Assembly: GCA_008711295.1 (NCBI GenBank)
Contig: VUYV01000329.1
Span: 574,367-638,366 of the forward strand
Length of the DNA: 64,000 nucleotides
Reading direction: 5' to 3'
DNA from: Anarhynchus alexandrinus
Lineage: Eukaryota; Chordata; Aves; Charadriiformes; Charadriidae
Under the pieces are notes generated by a model. That model did not search any database and had not been told where the DNA came from. It saw only the letters and a list, made by a program, of their open reading frames with translations. This document shows, in pieces, positions 9,661 to 21,665 of the stretch; position 1 is the first letter of the stretch, and every line of letters starts with the position of its first letter. The position numbers and the translations under genes were made by a program.

Positions 9661-12284
9661 TACCTTATGAAATAAAGGAGCAGATGACAGTAAAAAAAAA
9701 TAATGACAAATCAGAGGATTTTTTGGAGAATGGCTTAAACTTGAAGTAGATCTAGGGAGTCAAGGTTACTTTGCAATTTTTCAAAACTACTCAATATATT
9801 TCTTCTTTTGGTATCTCCTTCTCTACAACAATGTCTTCCTAGGTGAATAGGCCTTTCCTTCTAGGTTTTTCTGTTTTTATATCATTCTTCTCCATTTTTC
9901 TTTCTCTCCTCTCAAATTTTTTTAAAGTTTTTTTGGTAGTTTTCAAGTGTATCATCTTGGCAGACTATTTTGCCATATGGGATCAAAGCAATATTTCTCA
10001 ACATTTTCTTTCTAGTTTCTTCAGGAAACTGCCATCTTGTACTGCTGCACAAAACTTTCTACTCTTAATGATGTTATGTACCTATTATTAATCAAGACAA
10101 ATAGGCAGACACAGATATACACACACGTGGGACTGGAAGAGCTTCTCAACTGGAAAAGCTTGTAAAAAAAGACAGCATCTATCAATACCTGCCTTCTTTG
10201 ACTAATCAATAAACTGTTAGAAATACAGTAGGCGTGTCATTTTTTTCACAAAATACACCAAACTAAACACATACATTTGACCTATTAAGAAAAATGACAA
10301 CAAAAATATTCATTAGCTATAAACTTTGTAATTCTTTCTTCATTGAGTAAGCAATGGGCTATTTTTGTCATTTTGTAAATGACATTGAAATGGGCAGCCT
10401 GTCATTTTGCCACTAGATTTTTCTGCTTTGATTAGAAAACAGCAGCTCATTAGCTCCTCTTCCTGTATATGTCCCCATCATCACTCTGAAGAATGCCAGC
10501 ACTTGAAATAGGACAATTATTTTTATTTTTTTTTCTAACTCAAGTGCATTTCGCCTTTGGACTTTACACAAAATTAATTATAATTTTCCCTTCTAATCTC
10601 TAGTACATCATTAGGACTCTGAGACTGGGAATCTGTTTTCTCTAACAAATGGCTAAATGCCAAACACTGGTGGCATTTTAAAATGGAACTGAGTAAATGC
10701 AGCAAAATGTATTCTCCTTCTCTGGCATTTCCCCCCTCTTTTTAACTTGTGTTTCTGAGAATGTCCTTTAGAATGACTTTACTTGCATTAACTTTTTTCT
10801 AACTAAGAAAAAAGGAAGCATTTTAATAAGAACATCGCTTTCATGAGTGGGCATATGGAAAAACCCAACGAGAGTATACACAGACACAGAGAAACTCATC
10901 CACGTGTTTGGGCAGCCCAGGATCACTTAGGATTCCCATCTCCAGTCTACCTTAACTTGCACATCTGTTTGTTCCACCTTTCACAAACAATCCAAAAAAA
11001 ACCCCAAGCTTGGCAACTTTCCCTCTGGGTAGCCAGATATTACAGAAGGCGGCAGAAAAGAATGACAAAGTTGAGGGCTCTTTACAGGGCTCTGCCTGGA
11101 GATATTTCTCCTTTATGAGAAGAGCCACCACCTCCACGCTTCGCCTCTGTGAAAAGCTGCTGCACTATAGCATGAAGCTGTGATCTCTGAACTACTCCTT
11201 AAATTTTTTTGCTCTCTCTCCTTTTTGGTTCTGGGGAATTAAGCAAGGAGGAAAACAGAGATTGTTTAGAGAGGAATTTAGCTCACAGGCCACAATCTTG
11301 CTCAGCTTTACAACTAAGAGCCTCTACACACTGAAGGAGAGTGACATGATGGAAGGCTCTAGCACTTTACAACATTTTTTTCTTACACTCACAAAGGAGC
11401 GTATTGACACTCTCTTTGCAGTTGCACCGAACGAAAAGGAATGTAGCCACTCCACAGCATTCAGAAAAGTCCTCCTAAAGTGGTAAAACAGTAGCACATC
11501 ATAGCCAAGAATAGGGACCTAAAAGCTGACACAGCTAGTAGATTTGGATGAACATCTAATACCTATTGATTAGACAAAAGGATAAGTGTGGATTGTGCAT
11601 GACACTCAAAAAGCAATGGGGCTTAGAAGGGCCAAGGAGTCTTTTAAGCAAATAATTACTTATAAAAGGAATAAGCTTTTTTTCATCACCGTATTCTCCC
11701 TAAAAGAACACAAAATCTGGCCAGATATTGATCCATTATCAACGCCAAGGGATAAAGTCTTGAACACTTTTAAGCAATTTCTGTGCAGTATCTATTGATC
11801 CTCTGTGTTCTTTACTCTGGTTAATAGAATTAAACCAGAGTGCAATTCAAATAAACTAGAGCAATAAGAAAAGGTTAAGTGGAGTCTGCTAGGAAGTACG
11901 AAGTTTCTCTTCATGCTTTTTTCAGTATTTTTAATAACCGTGAATTTAGCTATTTTATCCAATAGATCAAAATTGATATATTCAGAAGGAAATATCAGGG
12001 ATGTTAAATACAGGAAAGAAAGAAAGCATGAAGAAGGAAGAAACAAGGTCTGACAAAGCCACATACATAGCAACTTGTCAATGAGAATTAAAACCTAATT
12101 ATTCCTGATAGCTGTACTTTTCTTTCTCAAGGGTATAGAGATGACTTAGTTTGCATCCTAAACATGAGTTCAAATATAATTCATATATTCTGTAGGAACG
12201 AAGAAGGTATAGATTGTTCAGAGCACTGATGAAGAATGTGAACAGAGGGCAAAAATAATACAGAGAAGACAAAAAGCTTAAATT
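9661..12284. other. AT-rich sequence, no recognised gene
   Basis: Short frames such as 9843-10091 plus, 10843-11118 plus and 11792-12073 minus have no recognisable domains, and their composition follows the local base bias. No RNA gene or transposon is seen. Confidence 0.55.
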
Positions 12285-12890
12285 AGAATCATAGAATCAT
12301 AGAATTGTCTAGGTTGGAAGAGACCCTTGGGATCATCGAGTCCAACCATCTACCCTACTCTACAAAGTTCTCCCCTACACCATATCCCCCAACACCACAT
12401 CCAAACGGTTCTTAAACACATCCAGGGATGGTGACTCAATCACCTCCCTGGGCAGCCTATTCCAATGCCCGACCACTCTTTCTGTGAAAAATTCTTTCCT
12501 AATGTTCAGTCTAAATCTACCCTGTTGGAGCTTGAAGCCATTCCCTCTTGTTCTGTCATTAATTACCTGTGAGAAGAGACCAGCACCAACCTCTCTACAG
12601 TGTCCTTTCAAATAGTTGTAGAGAGTGATGAGGTCTCCCCTCAGCCTCCTCTTCCTCAAACTAAACAGTCCCAGCTCCTTCAACCGCTCTTCATATGATT
12701 TGTTTCCTAGGCCCTTCACCAGCTTCGTTGCCCTCCTCTGCACTTGCTCCAGCACCTCCATATCTCTCTTGTATTGAGGTGCCCAAATCTGGACACAATA
12801 CTCGAGGTGTGGCCTCACCAGTGCTGAGTACAGGGGCACAATCACCTCCCTACTTCTGCTGGCCACGCTATTTCTAATACAAGCCAGAAT
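12285..12890 (-). mobile_element. CR1 LINE 3' fragment with open ORF2 C-terminus, minus strand
   Basis: The plus strand opens with AGAATCATAGAATCATAGAA and GGTTGGAAGAGACCCTTGGG, the reversed CR1 3' end. A 3' UTR of about 90 bases follows, and the reversed ORF2 C-terminus then runs to about 12890, where CR1 similarity ends inside the ILACIRNS motif. The 3' UTR differs from those at 5.8 and 38.3 kb (it holds an ACAAAGTTCTCCCCTACACC segment), so this is another CR1 subfamily. The element is 5'-truncated at about 600 bases. No clear target-site duplication is visible, as is usual for CR1. Confidence 0.95.
12375..12890 (-). pseudogene. CR1 ORF2 C-terminal domain fragment
   Basis: On the minus strand the frame runs from [15 protein letters not shown] through [59 protein letters not shown] and [19 protein letters not shown]. 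It ends at GDMV and a TAG complementary to 12375-12377. This is the region of CR1 ORF2 downstream of the reverse-transcriptase catalytic core. The frame is uninterrupted for about 170 codons, a sign of modest age. The open frame extends slightly upstream, to 12926, into flanking non-CR1 sequence. There is no catalytic motif and no promoter, so a functional product is not expected. Confidence 0.92.
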
Positions 12891-15800
12891 TAAACTAAAA
12901 TAAACACATAGTAGCCCAAGCGCCACCTTAAATTACACATTGTTAAACCTTATTCAAGTTAGTATGAATATAACCCAAGGAAAAATACATTGTCATACTT
13001 GCGTACACACATTCTTCATTCTAATTTTGAAAAGCAAAGGCATATTCAAAGTGTGCATAAATACTCAGTACACCATATATACACATTTTTCCCTTCAGAA
13101 ATTTCCACACGTCATGTTAACGTGTAAAGAAAAGGGTTTATCAAAGTTACTGTAGTATACTAGAAAGCTAGTATACAAAACATTCTCCTCTTGGATCACA
13201 TTGATAAATGCTCTCATTAACCTTAGACTCAACAAGGTTAATTTAAATGATACCCAACAGCACTAAGATCTGCCTTATTAAAAGCACAGCGATAAACTAA
13301 AATATTGCTGTATTCATTAGAAAACAAAGTTTGCTTTTTTTTAATGAGCAGAAATAGATTTATATTAATACTGTTTTAATGACCAAACAATTGTATTAAA
13401 AGTGCTAGGTACTACTTGGCTTTTATTGTCACCTTTTTTGCTTTATTGTCTCTAACATATTGGAATTCCTGGTTGCTCTGTTGCTCCTGACAATTGTCAG
13501 AAATACAATATACTGCTTAACTTATATGTTTAAACAGTATGATTGAAATAAGGTATCTAAAAGATGCAAAGATCAGAAAGAAAAGAAAAATGCAATATTT
13601 AATTATCGTTAGCTACTTTACACTATGACCTTATCAAATCCCACTCCAGGTTATAGGACTAAATTCAATGCTAAATGAAATACACATCAATGTTTCTGTT
13701 GTCTTTAATTGGATAGCATCAGGAACTTGAAGGATAATTTTAGATTAGATTAGTAGATTCCACCAAGATTTCACTACTTTTGTTATAATATGAAGTCAGT
13801 CCACTTTTGCTTTTGTTTGCATGCTTTTATAGAGATACCTTCAGCCACAATAACATGTATGACTGGATTAATTCTATTTTCTTTGTTTTAATTCTTCACG
13901 GATATATCAATAAATTTATTTGCATACAAAATGCTTACAAGTACATTGCTGAATCTGAAGGAGCAATGAGTTTAGCTACTTATGGCCTTCTGATTGAATT
14001 ATAATGATTATCGCTTTCCAAACCATGAATTATGCTTTCCTTCCTTTCTATAGGTTCTGTCAAAGGCCAATTTAAGACCCACACTTCAAAAGACAATTTG
14101 AAATACTAGGATCTTTGCTATGTGATGTTTGTTATTCCTATCCCTGCATATCACCAGTAACTATGATAAACTGTTACATCAACTACCAACAAGTACGTAC
14201 AACATTGAGGTGCTGCTATTTTATAAAACCAGCCATCTTCAAGATATTCTGATCTGGAGAGCTATTTAGAAATCAGCTGGGTGGCTGGTGCACAATGTCT
14301 TTTACGAAACTTCCATGTGTTATTCTCTAACGATTACAACACATAAATTATATTTAAATCACTGATACAGAGGAGATTCAGTTAACATTTCAATGAACTG
14401 CTAGGATCCAGATCCAGAGGTCTAGGGCACCTATATGTTTCAGATCCAAAACGTAAAGTTCTTAAAATTGTTATTGATAAAAAAATTTAGATGAAAAACT
14501 AATCACAGCCTTTAAGCCTCTGCAGAGTTTTCACCAGCAAACTGCAAGGCTCCTAGAAACTGCTTCTCAGCATACCTACAGGAATCCCATTTTCAGGCAT
14601 TTACCTTGCAAACCAAGCTCTCCCAGGAAGCACAGAGGGGCTGCTCTTCCATGTATGATGCTTCAGATGCATAATCCAACAGGAATTCTCAGCAGACGAA
14701 CAACATCTGCTCTGTTGTCAAAGGAGAAGGATGCTCCTCCACCTAGCAAAAGAAACGATCTTTACCTCTCAAAAAGGTTTCAAGAGACAACTTCTTCCTC
14801 ACTTGTGATTTTCATTTTTTTAGCTATGTTGTAATTTTTCCTGATTATTTTCTGATCCCCTTCTAGGCCGTAACACTTTCTGGCCTCAAATCTATTCAGC
14901 TGTAGACACAAGCTATTAGTATGGAAGTCCGTTGTGTATTTCTCTCAAGTATACTAAGAATTAGGCTGTCCTATGGTTTTTTTAAATATCTGTAAAGATA
15001 CCAGACAGATTCTGAGCCCTTCAGTTAAAGAATTAGACCACTGCAACTAAAACTGAGTGCTTGCATAACTTACACTATCACATTTCACAATTCACAGTCA
15101 GGGTAAATGCATCAGTCATAAGGAAATGGTGATTATTTGCAGTGATTGTTCTAAAGTCAGTTTTTCCTATCATTACTTTATGTGATAAACATTTGCAATT
15201 ATCTATTTGCATTCTTGATTTATTTATAATGTGTTTTGGTTGAAGAACCACATCTATGACTTCTTCACGTGCGTACATCTTCCACCAAGAAAAAGTATTT
15301 GGCAGCAGGATGGAACTGGCTGAGATGTATCATTGCTAATTTTCCTCATAGTTTCATTCACATTCAAGACAACTTTTATTAGGCTTCAAATAGCAATACT
15401 GTTTTAAAAATGGAACTTACTGATTTAAGAGGCCAGAGTTTAAGTCGTATTGAGTCATACAATAGTAGGTCACAGCTTCAGCCAGGGATTTTGAAGCTGT
15501 TCTCAAGTGCAATTTTACAGATAGCTAAAGGTTCAGAAACCATCAGGAAATACCCTTCAGATCCTCAAAATGCAGTATGATAGTAACTGGGCTCAGGTCA
15601 GCAGGGTGAAGATGCTGTTTAATGCTGTCATTTATAGTACCTCCTCAGAGTGGACACTTCTGACTTAATGAAAGTTTTGATCGTCTCTGACTACTCCTCT
15701 GAATGAAAGAAAAGAAAAGACTATGGTATTCCAACCCAGACACATTTTTGTCCCTAGGTGGGCAACAACCATTTGCTTGAAATCAAATTTTTATCAAAAT

Positions 15801-18800
15801 AGGATGCGAGACGAAGAAATAAAACAAAATGAGCAAACGTCACGAAGATTCTTAGGCTTGACAATATGACACTTTCCTTTAAGATTCCAGTTGCTGAAAT
15901 GCCTGGAAAAAGCGCTCCTTACTCCAGCCCACTGCATGCATCAAGCGTTAAGCATTCTGATGCTTTGCTATATATAGGCACGGCAGGCGTCTCCTTTGCT
16001 AACAGTAAAACTCTTTTTTTTTTGTTCAAGAAGAAATCCTAAATCCTAGACTTCCTTACGTTGCCTGCTCCAGACAGTGTGGCAGCCTCCTAGTAGGAAA
16101 AATCTCAACACTGCATATTTCATTCAAACCAACATTTCATTGCATAAAATCTATTCTATCCCTCACATGCCAGTGTTGGCACCCTGGATAGAAAGTAACC
16201 TCTTCTCTTCTCCTCTGTCATTTTTTTTTTGCTGCTTCCCTCCAAACTAGAGCAATTCCACTCTTATAAAATGTAGCAACATGGATCCTTATCTAGAGTT
16301 CTATAATATTCTGTGTAGGATTATAGAAACAAGAATTTTGAGCAGGAAAATAAAAAGGTGAACAGAGTAAGGAATAATACAATCATCAATATAGTAAGAG
16401 ACTTCTTTAAAGGTTTCAGTTCATGAAATAATCCTCTGTGATTTTTTAAAAGAAGTTGGAACTTTATTTTATATTTGCTATTGAAAAAGAGACACAATTG
16501 GCCTGTTTTCTATAGTAACGACTTTTGCTGACATTACTGTCTAGACTATTATTAAAATCTGTACTTTGATAGAAGCTTGATTCCTGTTTTGTTAGGTATT
16601 CTACCACTATAACATACACAAACATCTTTTCTTGCAAGTGCATGACTAATTAAGCAGAAATACATGGATTTCAATATATTACGTAATTAGCTGTGCAAGT
16701 CTAGTTATGATCAATAAGCAATTTGAGTAATCAGTCATCTGTGCATTGAAATACCGTAAACATAGAGATGATTTCAAGCCCTTTTTCTAAACATATACTA
16801 CGGAGAGCAGACAGAGAGGTTCTGCCTTTCAGTAATGCTGTCTTCAGATTGCCACTCCTTAATATGTTTATTAAAAAACACAATGACTGACAATATAATA
16901 ATGACTAGAAAGAAGCCAAGGTCAAAAATCTATAGATCTTCTTTCCCCGTTCCCCTCCTCTTTCCTTCCTGTTTTGTAATGAGTTATTATTTATATTCAC
17001 TCTTGAAATACACTCCTCAAAGTAAAAGCATCCACAAAACATGGGTCTGCATTCCTATTGTATAGGAGGCTTTGTCTCAGGAAAGAGAAAGAAAGTGCAA
17101 TGTTGGTACATGTTCAATTGTTAATTGAATCTAATAATACATTCATAAAATTAAAAAAAAAAGCTTTTAAAAATTTGAACTAAAATAAATGGAACAGCTC
17201 CAGATAGCAAAAATTAAAACTATGCACCTTTCTGTGTCCAACTGTGAGCCACCTGGTGAGTTCAAGTATCAGTTCAGCATCCTATATATGTAAACTTTTT
17301 ATTTTTGTATTATTAATTCCAGAAAACAGACTAAGTCCATTTGGTTAACGGCATAACTTACAAACTGTTCTGTAATCTTTATTTGGTTCTTAGCTGCTCA
17401 GACACTCTTACTTTTTTTTTCCCCCGATTATAATTGCAGAGGTCTGGCATCTTCGTTACATCTTTGGGTTCTCCCTTTAACTATTGTTAACAAGAAATTC
17501 CTTTTGTTTTCTGAAAGTAAAGAATTTGGCTAATAGCAGTCAGTCCTGAAATCTCATTCTTCTGTGCTAGATAGCACAGTTTTCCAGTTAATTCAACAGA
17601 AGGAGCATGTGAGAGTTCCTTAGAAATCTTTGTGTCTTCTTTAGGATTATGAAGTTGACATAATCACATTTAGTGAAAAAAAAATTATTTAGACTAGAAT
17701 TTGGGTCTCAAAAGAAATATATCATCAATGATGTACTAAAAACGTCTGAAACAAGATAAGCACATCGTTATCTGATCACTGATGTCAACATCATTTGAGC
17801 AAATTCAAATTATATGCAGTAAATGTTCTAGGTGAGCCTGTTCTTCAGATAATATCTTTGAAAGAATCAAGTTAATGAAGTCCTGGACGGTCTTAAAGTC
17901 AACAAACACAGCCTCCCTTTCACAATGATACATTCTGAGACTTATTGATTAACGCTCTTACTGTGAACACTTGTGGCTCATTTTTCTACACGGCTAAATA
18001 AATTATGCATGTAGATCACTGCATACGTGCGAGTGCTGCACACAACAGAAGTGCTTAGGCTATCAAGAAGGAAAAGTATCTGTACGTTTTACATTTTATA
18101 AGCATAATACATAAGAGATTTATTAAGAGTAACAAATTAATGGCCTGACAGTGCAGAATTGTCCCCTTCAGTACTGCGTATTTCAGAATGTGTTATGCAA
18201 CCCAATTACGAAAGCACTAAGTGATAGGAGTATCGTTATTTCCCCTTGGGAGACTATTCCTCATACTTAACTCACAGGAATTGCTTTTATCCTTCCTCTT
18301 CTTAACTACCTTCATTTTTTAACATTTGAAACTTGAAAAGAAGCCTTTTCCATCTGTGATTTGACAATCTTTCAATAATTTTAACCTCTTTCTGTATTTC
18401 TTCTTCTTCTTTTGCTGTTTGGTCCTATTGTGCAAACGTAATCCCAGACCTCTTTGTGAATGTCATGCCAGTGACTTCATTCTTGGTGGGACATCCCTGT
18501 GATCTGGATGATCCAGGTACCAAAAGCTGTTCTACCTCTACGTTTCTTTGGAGCTTAGAGAGTGTAGAAAAAAATATTCTTGAAATCTACCTTTGGTTAT
18601 TAGTAGCTCTTCACTGCTTTTTTTTTTTGTTGTTCTTTCTCTAAGTGAATGAGAAAGGATGTTTGTTTTCAACTGAGTAAGTAAATCAAGTATTTTCCTG
18701 GAATGTTTTCATCATCTATAATTACTTCCATAACTCTGCAACAAAAGCAAAAGGGTTCTTGCTTTGGATATACTGATCAATGTTCTTTTTAACATTAACT

Positions 18801-19024
18801 AATTGCTCCTCAAGTTTTCACTTACTTTCTAATTTCCATTTTACATTTGAACTCCTACAGTTTCTATGCTTTTTTATTGGCACTGCTGACTACAGCTTTT
18901 GAGGCAAAAGACTTGAACACCTTGCTCTGTATTTTTCTATATTATTACTTAACTACAGGCTTTTTGCCTTTCTTGCACCTGCCTTGTCCATGTAGGGATA
19001 TTGTAGATGATACAAAAAATCTAT
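12891..19024. other. Long AT-rich stretch without recognised genes or transposons
   Basis: Over 6 kb of AT-rich DNA holds only sub-80-codon frames without domains, for example at 12940, 13807, 15078 (minus) and 16835. Homopolymer A or T runs occur near 16014, 16220, 17153, 17410 and 18620. No CR1 hallmark blocks were found. Old transposons too decayed to see by eye cannot be excluded. Confidence 0.55.
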
Positions 19025-19065
19025 TAAAAAAAAAAAAACAAAAACAAAAAACCAAACAACCAAAC
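19025..19065. repeat. A-rich tract with C interruptions
   Basis: An A-run of about 12 is followed by AAAAAC- and CCAAAC-type units. It resembles the tract at 2494-2529 and the one inside the CR1 at 38.4 kb. It is probably simple sequence. No retroposon body is recognised beside it. Confidence 0.65.
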
Positions 19066-21176
19066 TCTTTTTTTGTGTCAGAAAATCTAATGTTCAGTAA
19101 AGTGGATTTGAATCTATAGCGCGCTATTTCTCACTGATACTTTGTTCTCCAAACCAGAGCAGAACAGTGCACGACGGAGAAATTTTGAAGTTAGTAGAGA
19201 CCTTGTTGTGCCAACTTGTTCCAAAACACAGGACTGTCTAGGCTTAGCAGCCACGTCTCCATGAATTTTATAAATTTTTTTCCACGTCACAAATGTTAGC
19301 TCACGTCCAGCACTGTGAATGCAGACAGATGTTGTGTTTGTGTGTCAGGCTTGCAGAGCTAGCACACCTGAAGCCTACAAAAGGTGGGTCTGCGATTGCC
19401 AGTGCAGATGGGTTAACAGGTGCCACCTCTTAACTTGGAAGGAAACTTGCAGCAGTGTGGACCTGTACTATAATTTTAACTGCCCAGTGAAATAATTTTG
19501 CCCCGTAGTGCTTCACACATTAACTTCCTAGAGCAGACGATCCACTTATGAAAAACTGATTTATAGCTACCATAGGAACCAACTTCTTTATATAATATTA
19601 TATGCACAGGAGAACATAACCTCTGCTTTTGTACAGCAAGCAGTCATTTAAAGTACCAGCGCACCGCCCCTCTAAATCATGTCCTGATGTGAAAGAAGGA
19701 ATTTGATGGATACAGTCCCCCTGCAACCTATGTATCGTCTTCTGCTCCCCTCCTAGGAACCAGTGGCACTGAAACACCCCTGGCTTCCACGGCCAGATAA
19801 TCAGCCCATCTCCGTGAAAAATGCAGGGCACGGCTTTCCATCTGTTTTAAAAGCAAAAGCAGAGAGCTACAAACCCAAGGGACATTACTGTTGTTTTAGG
19901 CGTTTCAGGGCACTTGTTATCTCTGGCTTAGGTTTGAATGAGGTTATATTTCTAAACTTAGCAGCAGGCATGGCAATTATTTTTCTTGCCACTTAATTGT
20001 CCAGCAGCAAGGTTGATAGATACAGACTCCTTAAACAGACAGGAGTACATACTACTCTGATTAAGACACCTTATTTTATCATGTCGTGGTGTGCTATCAT
20101 TGTCCTTGACTGCACTAATGAAAACTGGACAATTCCTACCCACTTCCATTAACTCACATTCCACAGTGTTCAGGTTCAATGTTGTCCAACTATTCTGGTC
20201 CCTCAATACAGAGGATTTAATGTCGACTTTTCTCTCAGACTGCTTTTAAGTCTTATCAGTACAAGACCAGTACAACATTTTCAAGTATCCAGACAGTTTC
20301 CAGTAACTTTAAAGAAAAAAAACTTAAGCAAAGATCTAACTAAAACCCTGCTACAAAAATATTTCTAATAAACTTTTTATATATAGCAACTTTATCTTAA
20401 CAAGTGTCTGACAAAGCACCCAGACATGATGGACAAATCTCCTATCATGCACAAAACTTCCCTCAACTCCACATCCTCTTTCACCTGGTGGTCTTTGCAA
20501 TACCAGTCTGAATCTCTTCCTAATGTGTAAATAAACCCCAACAACCAACATTAATACGTGTGGATATTTACAATTCTTATTTTTAAGGAGCAGAATAAAG
20601 CTGTGTGCAGGGTGCATTACTATATTAAATTTGAAAAGAGTACTAATACCACTACTAACGATACTGTTACTACTGTCCCACATTTGGATCTGCCTTGTAG
20701 AAAGAACATTAATAAGCTGTATGCTTTTCAAAGACTTTCAAGAACAATTGGTAGTCCTGAAAACAGTACAAAAATATTGGTGAAGTTAATTACTTACAGA
20801 AATTTGATTTTCCACTGCTTGAAGCACTAAAAAAGTTAGGTTTAGTTTCTAAAGATGTGTCTTAAATCAGTCAGAAGTAACAGGGATAACGTGCAAATAA
20901 GTAAAATCATACCTTTATTATAGTGAACATCAAAATATCAGTCCCTTCTGTTCTTCAAAAAGACAAATTTAAACAGATTGGCCACAGCATTGACAGAATA
21001 CTGTGCTTATATCATTAAATACTTAAAATAATGTAGAACACATTTTTCCTCTTTCAAATGCTATGCTTAGAATAGGCCTCTTGCTACACAGGTTTTCTTG
21101 CTACAGAAAGGTGGGGGGAGTGCTGCTGAAAAGGTAAAAGGTTTATTCTCAAACATATTTGACATAATTCACAGAT
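19066..21176. other. No recognised gene
   Basis: Overlapping frames on both strands occur at 19598-20206 and 20351-20830. The longest is the 126-codon minus frame at 20351-20731. They overlap antisense to each other and have no recognisable domain, so I treat them as chance frames. Base composition is mildly GC-richer near 19.6-19.9 kb. Confidence 0.5.
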
Positions 21177-21665
21177 GCACAGAATGGCTGAGGTTGGAAG
21201 GGACCTCTGAAGGGCATCTTGTCCAACCCCCCTGCTCAAGTAGGACCACCAAGAGCTGGTTGCCCAGGACTGGACGTGGCCTTGGGCAACCTGGTCTAGT
21301 GGGAGGTGTCCCTGCCTATGGCAGGGGGGTTGGAACTCGATGATCTTCAAGGTCCTTTCCAACCTAAACCATTCTATGATTCTATGATTCTGTGACTGTG
21401 TCCAGACAGCGGCTGAATACCTTCAAGAAAGGAGACTCCATAGCCTCTCTGGGCAACCCGTGCTTGGTCACCCATGCAGTGGAAAAGTGTTTCCTGATGT
21501 TCAGATGGAGCCTCCTCTGTTTTGGTTCCTGCCCGTTGACTCCTGACCTGTCACTGGCCACCACTGGGAAGAGCCTGGCTCTATTTTCTTTGTACCCTTC
21601 CTTCAGGTATTTGTATACATCAATGAGATTCCCACTGAGCCTTCTCTTCTCCAGGCTAAACAGTC
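21177..21665 (-). mobile_element. CR1 LINE 3' fragment (host copy), interrupted by another CR1
   Basis: On the plus strand the reversed CR1 3' UTR runs from CACAGAATGGCTGAGGTTGG through GGACCACCAAGAGCTGGTTG to CCCAGGACTG at 21272. It resumes at about 21394 with CTGTGTCCAGACAGCGGCTG. It continues through the reversed ORF2 end (CCTCTCTGGGCAACCCG, TTTCCTGATGTTCAGATGG, CTGACCTGTCACTGG) and stops near CTCCAGGCTAAACAGTC at 21665. Excluding the insertion it covers about 365 bases. Its 3' end lacks intact octamers and its frame is broken, so it is an older copy. The intervening 121 bases are a separate plus-strand CR1. Confidence 0.92.
21273..21393 (+). mobile_element. Nested CR1 3' end inserted in an older CR1, plus strand
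   Basis: About 121 bases of CR1 3' terminal sequence run on the plus strand from GGCCTTGGGCAACCTGG to the terminal octamers ending in ATTCTGTGA. They lie inside the oppositely oriented CR1 at 21177-21665. The pentamer GACTG occurs on both sides (21268-21272 and 21394-21398) and may be a short target-site duplication. Its GA could also come from the element tail, leaving only CTG duplicated. The segment 21299-21391 is identical over 93 bases to 3411-3503. The insertion is severely 5'-truncated and carries no coding sequence. Confidence 0.92.

Noticed and set aside
20351..20830. Overlapping 126-codon minus and 90-codon plus frames
   Set aside because: Antisense overlap, no family resemblance, no supporting signals.
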